A DNA stretch of 64,000 nucleotides, taken from NCBI GenBank assembly GCA_021521415.1, contig JAIQDT010000059.1, positions 2,790,001 through 2,854,000 on the forward strand. The letters are read 5' to 3'. The notes below the pieces were generated by a model. That model saw nothing but the letters and a program-made list of their open reading frames with translations. It made no database searches and was not told the DNA's origin. Origin of the DNA: Bidens hawaiensis. Taxonomy: Eukaryota; Streptophyta; Magnoliopsida; Asterales; Asteraceae. The position numbers and the translations under genes were made by a program. Positions 57,529 to 64,000 of the stretch are shown in pieces (the first letter of the stretch is position 1; every line of letters begins with the position of its first letter).

Positions 57529-57745
57529 ATTGGAACAAACTCAGATGCACCAAAACACACCTGTATAGAGTTACACATGTATCAAATATTAAGTATAGAT
57601 CAGTTAAGAACATGTCATTTCATTACATATAAGAATTCTGCCTCTTGGGCATTACAAATCAAATTGTTTCACATCAAAATACAAATTAAATAAAATTACA
57701 AAGATAAATAGAAATAAAATTAATCATCATTAAATCTCCATTCTG

Positions 57746-60700
57746 CTATCTTCTCCTCCTGCTCCATGTGTCAGATTTTTCCTTTTTCAGTTTGACAAGG
57801 GCGGCTTTTTGCTTAATCATGTCTAATTCCATAGCATCAGAGGAGTTGATGGGAAACTCTGCGTCTACTATATCTTGGATATCTAGAGGATGTATGAATT
57901 GAAGATCCTCATCATACAGGATCACAACAATTGTTATTCCCGATTCATTACTCAAGGATACTGAGTCATTGTGTTGGTTGTAAGTGATATAAGTGATCTT
58001 TCCATTATGCTGCACAACTGAATTTGGTTCAAGCATCTTCCTTCTCAACGCTAAGCACTCCTTTAATGTTCTTCGTTTTGCACCTGAGCTGCTTGCCTGA
58101 TTAGTTTTTCTCCTCTTAGAGTCTGGGAAAATGAGTTCTGAAGTATGAACTTCATTTATTCTTTTTCTTCTTTTGTCTCTTTCTGCTTGGCTCTGAATTT
58201 CTCTCTTCTTTTGATTCAGGAATGGAAACCCTCTTTCAGATTGTTCCTTAATGAACTTGGAGAGGTCATTCCTTTGTTTCCCAGCCATTTGGCTTCTGTC
58301 TTGATTGTTGTATAATTCCAGTGTAGCCATTTTCTGTAACTGTTCTTAAGAAAAATTTCTCAAATCGTCTCTGAAGATGATTAGAGTCTCTTCCCCATCC
58401 TCAGTAATTACCCTCAAGGTTTTGAATCTTTTTTCATAGTAAAAATTTGTAGGCAAATTTAAGTTTCTTGGTGGATTTGGCCTTACAATCTCTAACCTTG
58501 GGGTTCGACTCGAGCTTCCTTGAGTATTTGTCTTTATCTGATGTAGCCCAGCCTCTTCATACCATTGTCTAATTGTATCATCATTTTGTACTATCAATCT
58601 TGACATTTTGGCCCCCCTTTTTTTGTAAGGCGCTCATCATCTCAGCCCTTACTAACTCTTCCATTTTTCTCTTGTCTTCCTGCAATTTTCTCTCAGTCTC
58701 CATGTATAATCTTTGTTCTCTGTGGTATATGTCCAGGAGTTGGGCTTGAGGCATTTTTGTCAAATTCTTCTTCAGACATGCCCTTGTCCATCATAATTTT
58801 CTTCAAAGTCTCCACCCTTTGAGGTCCTCAAACCTTCTGACTTCTTCTTCTTTCTTTGTAGCCTCCTCTTTTTCCTTTTCCTCCTGCATCTTCATTTTCT
58901 TTTCTCTTTCACTTTCAGCTACTTTCTTTTGACTTTTATGAGAGTCTTTAACACCTTGTACCTTTCTTGTCAATTCTTCCAAAGAAAGCTTGATCAATGA
59001 ATTATATTCAAAGCCATGTACTTGCAAAAACTTGATTTCTTTATGTTTAGCTTTGACATACTCATATTCTGCATCATCATTTACCCTCTTCTTCTTGGTT
59101 ACCTTTTCAACAAAATTTGCTATGTCGTCTACAAGGGCATTTTTGTACAGTCTGTCAATAGTGTCAAAGGGTTGTAGGTTCAGAAAGGCAGGCTTGTGTC
59201 CTGCTTTCATCAAAAATTCCCTTTTTGATTTCCTTTGTCTCTAGCCTTCAGCCTCATGTTGAATACTTTCTTTTGTCATTCTCTCAATGTATCTTTCATC
59301 ATATTCGAGACTCATCAATTAGGCTTTATCCTCATCCTCCATGTCATCATTTGTCTTTGATCTTTCTTCTTCTTCATCACTTTCAACAATCTCATCTAAG
59401 TTTTGAAGAGCTCCTATCATTGGTTCTTCATTCTCAGGTTCAGGAGTCTTAAACACAGACTTGGTTTTCGGTCTTCTTTTGTAAACAGATTTTTGTCTTT
59501 TAGCCTTAGGAGTTTCCACTTTAGATGTCTCCTTCCTCTTTACTCCCCCCCCAGCTTCAGTTTTGGGTTCTGTTGGCTCATTGACGATTGGTTCTTCATT
59601 TACAGTCTTCTTCACTTCATCGCCATCAGTCTCTGTGATTATAGGTTTATCTGTGTGAGTTGCAGGTTCTTCATCAAAGATCTCTTCAACCACAAGTTCT
59701 TTTACAGAAATGTCATCATTCTCTTCAGTGACTTCGTTAATGACAGGTTCAGTGGTCTCCATTGGTTCTTCAACCACTGGTTCTTTTTGCATTTCACTGC
59801 TTAATTTGATAAAGTCTTTTTGGGCCTTTTTGGCAGCTGACACAATCGCAGGATGATGCCCTTCTGGTGCTTACGGATACTTCAATTGGCTAATCCTGTT
59901 CTTGATTTACTGGACCCAAGCTGAGCTCTTGTCCCTTAGGTGTTTCTGGTTCAGGTTCTTCATTTTCAGGCTCAAATATGACTGGCTCAGATGGTGTGGG
60001 ATCATGTTCAGTTTGCACAGGCTCAGTTACCACTAGGTCAGTTTGTACAAGCTTTTGTTCATCATCATTTTGTTTTGTTTTTAGAGCTTCCAATGTAGCC
60101 TTAATAGCATCATCTGCCTCCTTCCTCATTTTATCATCTTCTGCTTCTTTCTCCTTCATTTTAATCAGTGCTTCAAGCACTTCTTGAGGAATTTCCTCCT
60201 CATTTTCTTGATCCTCTTGGTTTATAGTATCTAAATCTTCATTCATTAATCTTATGGTTGTTTTGACAGATTCTACTTCAGCCACATCAGGATTAATTAC
60301 ATTGTCTTTCAGAAGTATGTCATCACCAGATTGCACCTTGTGTAGGGACTTGGGATGTAAATCATCATCTGTGTACGCAATCCCTTCCCTTTTTGCTTTC
60401 TCTTCAACTAATCTTCTTCTATTTCATCTTCCTTATCATACTCCCCCTCATCAGCAGCATCTTCCTCATATTCTTGATTTATCATTTTTAGTGCATTTGA
60501 GGTTCCAGCTTCTACAACTTCTTCATAAGAACTGGTGTATATATTTTCGATTAGTTTTAATCCACCGGCTTCTTCAGTTATCTCCCCCGGTTTTGGTGCA
60601 TCTGAGGTCTTCTCAACCTCAGAATGCCCCTCTAGGGTTCGAATTTTCAATAATGCCTCCTGCAATGCAGCCTCCAATGCCTTGTTTCTAGTACCGCATT

Positions 60701-62021
60701 CTTTTCTTTCAACATGATATTTTTAAACTCAAGCTTTGCATTATCAACAACTATGTCATAGATATTTGGGCTGGAAGGTGGGGTTTCTTGAGTTGGTTTA
60801 GGTTCAGGTTCAGAGAAAGGTTCGGATTCAGTGGTTTCTGGGGAGGGCAACTTGTATGGCTCAGGTTCTGTGGGAATGGATTGGGTAGGTTTAGCAATAG
60901 TAGTAGGAGATTGGTCTTGTATTGGGTAGGATGGTGGTGTTGGAATATGGGTATCTTGAACAGGGTGGGCTGGTTGGGAAACAGGTGGTGAGGAATTAAT
61001 TGGGTCATGTAATGGGGATGTTGGTGGTAAAGGAACATGTGTGTCATGAAGTGGTTCATTGTCAGATAATGCTGGTTCAGTAGTAGCAGGTGAGGAAGAA
61101 ATATTGTCATCAGCATCATCAATTTCAACGGAGTCAGTTTCATCATGATATTTTTCAGGAGGTGGTGAATCCGATGGAGTAATTTTCTGTAAGGAATCAG
61201 CAACATTCGTTATGACAGTGGCTACGAACTCATCATCATCTATATGCTCGGCAGCTCTGTTGCTAGGACCCTCAACCGGCTCATCAGGTTGATCATTAAC
61301 TTCCAACTCTGGTCTTTTATTACCCTCTTGATTCTCCAAGTTAGAAATAGATTCATCCCCAGTGAATACCCTCATCACTTGTCCAATATGATTAAACACA
61401 GGTTCATTCACTTCAGAATCTCTACCCACTATCTCTGCATCATCTCCTTCTTGAGCAATTTGTCCAATCATAGGCTCATTACCGGCAACCACATCTTGAT
61501 TACCACCATCATGATTAACATTATCCTCACCAATATCATTATCACCATCTAGACCATTGTCTCCTCCATCATTCTGATCATCATTTCCATCTTCACTATC
61601 ATCATCTTCATCATCACTGTTTCCTGAGGTTCTAGGCACATCAATGGCACCTAAGATTGGCACAAGCAGCCATAGGAGAACATCCTAATCATTATTCTCT
61701 TTAATGTTGCTTTTTGCATCCTTCATTCGCTGACATATATTAGGATCTTGTAGTCTCAACACCTCCCCTGTATGTGGAAGATCCGGTAATGATCTGTTTA
61801 TCAATATCTGCAGGAACCTTGGATACATAAGGAATTGCTGATTCACATCCTTCTCAGCATTTGACACCAAACCATTGAAAATTAATCTTGATACATTGAA
61901 TGGCTGTTGGTATAAAATGGCTACAGTGAGAGTGCCAAGCTCCCTGCTCAGTAGTGTCCAAGTCCCTCTCCTTGGAGATAAGGACTGGATGACATGATGG
62001 ATTAAAAATCTGTATATCAGA
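57746..62021 (-). pseudogene. Family 1 accessory ORF (minus copy), main part
   Basis: The longest copy of the family 1 accessory ORF. From 62021: IYRFLIHHVIQSLSPRRGTW, FNVSRLIFNGLVSNAEKDVN and QFLMYPRFLQILINRSLPDL. After a stop near 61685 comes an Asp-rich acidic tract, a Pro/Ser-rich tract with LHDTHVPLPPTSPLHDP-like repeats, then (frameshift near 60690) Glu-rich coiled coils and a basic patch (PKAKRQKSVYKRRPKTK). FLNLQPFDTIDRLYKNALVD, FKTLRVITEDGEETLIIFRD, a basic KRRKRINEVHTSELIFPDSK segment and ECLALRRKMLEPNSVV follow, ending SDTWSRRRR at 57746. About ten stops or frameshifts. It is more complete than the plus copy, which lacks the FKTLRVITEDGEE region. Highly charged, low-complexity; no enzymatic motif recognised. 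Confidence 0.75.
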
Positions 62022-63052
62022 TGTTAGGACCGGGAGTCAGGTGCAAACCTTGGAAAAGTTGACAAGAATAAACTGACTCAGTTACCCAAAGGCCTATTGA
62101 ATATCCCGGCGGAGTCAGGATATCCAACAAGTGGGAACGAAGGTGTGATATAGCAAACACGAAACAATAATGGATAATCAATAAGAACACTGTCAAAGAC
62201 AAAGATTCACTGCATTTAATAAATAATTTAATACAACAGTGAAAGGAATGTCTAGGGTTTCGTGACGGCGGCGGCGGTATGAGGAAACAAATAGAATATT
62301 CTTTGGAATGTTTCTCTTATTGCGTGCGTCGTTATCCGTGCCCTAAATGGAAACCTAGGACCCTATTTATAGACCCTGACATTCCTTCTAGAAGTTCCTA
62401 ATCATTACATAATGAAAGACAAAATAAATACAAGTGTAAGAGTCCTCGAGCAAGGTAATAATCTTGCTCAAGCAGACTCACTATGAAGGGTATGCTCGAT
62501 GAGTGTCTTCGAGCATACTTTATTTAGAATATCTTCGGTGAAGATATTCTCCTCCTGCAAACTTCATTCCTCTTGACCAATCCTTGCTTTGCATGAACTA
62601 GTCCATCGAGCAAGCTCATTCTTCTTGATGTCTTCAGTCTTTTCCTTGGACTTATTGAACAATCTTTAGCATGCTCGGATGCAAATCTTGCTCGGGGAAC
62701 TGAACTGTGCTCGAAGTCCTTGCTTTGATCACATGAAATCTTCTTTTTGCATCCATGCTTGTCCCCATGTGCTCGACCATCCTGTGCTCGTAACACTTGG
62801 TTAAAACTTGTATGATCAAGCTATTTTCTCGATTGGCAATCCATGCTCGATAGAAGAACACTCTTGCTTGTTGAAGTGTAGCTTGCTCGAAGCCTTAACA
62901 CTTAGAAGAATCAACCACTAAAGGTTCTGAAGACCTTTCTTGAGGTAGTTAACCATGCTCGATCGTCTAGGCTTGCTCGAAGTCCATACTTAGCCATTTC
63001 CTGAAGAGGTTGAGAAGATTCCAATCTTCCTTATCAAAAATCCGACCCAACA
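62022..63052 (-). mobile_element. Solo family 1 LTR inside family 1 accessory ORF
   Basis: In minus reading TGTTGGGTCGG to GGTCCTAACA, 1031 bp, nearly the same as 56485-57516. Flanks are TCAGA (63057-63053 in minus reading) and TCTGA (62021-62017): a 5-bp duplication with one change. The ORF reads on in frame across the site once the LTR and one duplication are ignored. So a family 1 element inserted into another family 1 element and collapsed. Confidence 0.88.
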
Positions 63053-63449
63053 TCTGAGGGAAGCTACCCTTTTGAAATTGACCCTCTTTCATATCTCCTT
63101 GGTAACCCATTGTTTCTTGAAAGACTCTCAATAATCTTAGGGCCGAGTAGGATGGTTGTTCTTCAAAATTATTATTAAGGCTTAGTGCTGCTCGAATTGT
63201 AGCCTCTGTAACTTCAATATCATGATTTAGGACAGAGGCCTTGATCCTCTTCCCGTTAATGTCATTGACATAAGTAGCTGAGCCCCAAAAGTTTGCTATG
63301 TGGTTCTTGTAAATCGTAGGGCTCTCAGTGAGGGCGACTCTCAGGTTGGAATTTCTCGGAAAAGTTAGCATTAGTTACAACTCTCTGTTATCATTGTCTA
63401 GCTCCAACTGAGCACACATATTGTGCCTCTTTTCAAATTTTAGGGCCAT
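63053..63449 (-). pseudogene. Family 1 accessory ORF (minus copy), N-terminal part
   Basis: Starts ATG 63449, six bases after an acceptor-like TTATTTTTGCAG. MALKFEKRHNMCAQLELDND is followed by a TAA near 63373, then LTFPRNSNLRVALTESPTIY, NHIANFWGSATYVNDINGKR and LRLLRVFQETMGYQGDMKEG, to the LTR at 63052. The same start and order as the plus copy at 3330 supports this as the real N-terminus. Confidence 0.78.
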
Positions 63450-64000
63450 CAGTTCTGCAAAAATAAGACAATAGTCAGTACACAAAGTTGCAGAAACAAT
63501 ACGCGAAGGTAGTTAGAGAAGATTAGCGTCTTCAGTATCATGTTCCGTAGTAATATGCGTACCTGCAAAAACAAGTAAACAATTAGTCCGAAATCCAATT
63601 AGAAACCCTAATTTCAAAATCGGCGAGATGATTGTCGAATAACGATATCTTACCGAAGTCGAAACAGAGCTAATGGCTAATGTCGAAGTATATTAGAGCA
63701 GAAATTGAGTATTCGAGTAAGAAGGGGATGCACAAGCAAGAGGTTTGCAATTAGGTTTAAGAGAGGGAGAAGAAATATGTGAAAAAGTTTCTAAGTTCCC
63801 CTTTTATACCATGATTAGTACAGTACCTCCGTTTGTCTTCTAGTGCACGACAGTTGTCATTTAATTTAAAATTTAATATACCTCCCTTGCTCGAGCATAC
63901 AACCAAAATAACAGCTGGCTCCCACTGTACTTGAGTACATAGTACAATCCTTGCTCGATGTACTTGTATGATTATAATGCTCGAGCACTAGTATACTTGA
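63450..64000 (-). promoter_or_regulatory. Putative internal promoter of minus family 1 accessory ORF
   Basis: Mirror of 2355-3329. In minus reading from 64000: CGAGCA-type words (63880-63995), TATAAAAG (63802-63808), a pyrimidine-rich leader, TTTGCAGGTACGCATATTAC near 63570, then the acceptor-like CAG before ATG 63449. The array continues beyond the window. Confidence 0.6.

Overview
This is a plant nuclear window: AT-rich and about 95% repetitive. It has one recognisable host gene, an intron-containing OBERON3-type PHD-finger gene on the minus strand (28053-30922). Everything else is LTR retrotransposons of several lineages, hAT DNA transposons, LINE-derived fragments, a foldback element and satellites. 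The PHD gene and the plant-type primer sites (tRNA-Asp and tRNA-iMet) fix it as a land plant. The long acidic accessory ORFs resemble proteins I recall from Asteraceae genomes, so a composite is my best guess, not a proof.

Left third (1-27381). A truncated tRNA-Asp-primed Ty3/gypsy copy (1-2354) abuts the 3' half of a Sirevirus-like Ty1/copia element (family 1: accessory ORF, polypurine tract, 3' LTR ending at 27381). The accessory ORF is split by an 18.8-kb gypsy element (6138-24956, target duplication AAGAA). That gypsy's gag is split by a rearranged copia block (8857-19828, family 3), and the family 3 accessory ORF is split by a 4.05-kb solo LTR (10708-14761, duplication ATCTG). This makes four nesting levels that can be ordered in time.

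Middle (27382-49669). The OBERON3-like gene is followed by a gene-poor stretch with LINE 3' ends carrying long target duplications (11 and 18 bp), three hAT remnants (two with 8-bp duplications), a broken copia element (34062-41396) interrupted by a LINE, a hAT and two long gypsy-type LTRs, satellites, a palindromic foldback element, a minus-strand gypsy LTR and a decayed chromovirus.

Right (49670-64000). A family 1 5' LTR with primer site joins a minus-strand family 2 accessory ORF. That ORF is split by a solo gypsy LTR (51741-53421, duplication ATTAT) and cut by a second, minus-strand family 1 element (56485 to beyond 64000), which itself contains a solo LTR (62022-63052).

Most notable signal. 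Three accessory-ORF families (1, 2 and 3) each carry a private short word repeated many times upstream of the ORF (CGAGCA, GCGTATAAG, AACGAAT). In family 1 the same word also fills the LTR, and a CGAGTA-type word fills the LTR of a fourth copia family (34062-34798). In both family 1 copies the array is followed by a TATA box, and all three accessory ORFs have a 3' splice-site-like sequence just before the coding start. Together this looks like an internal promoter for a separately transcribed accessory gene.
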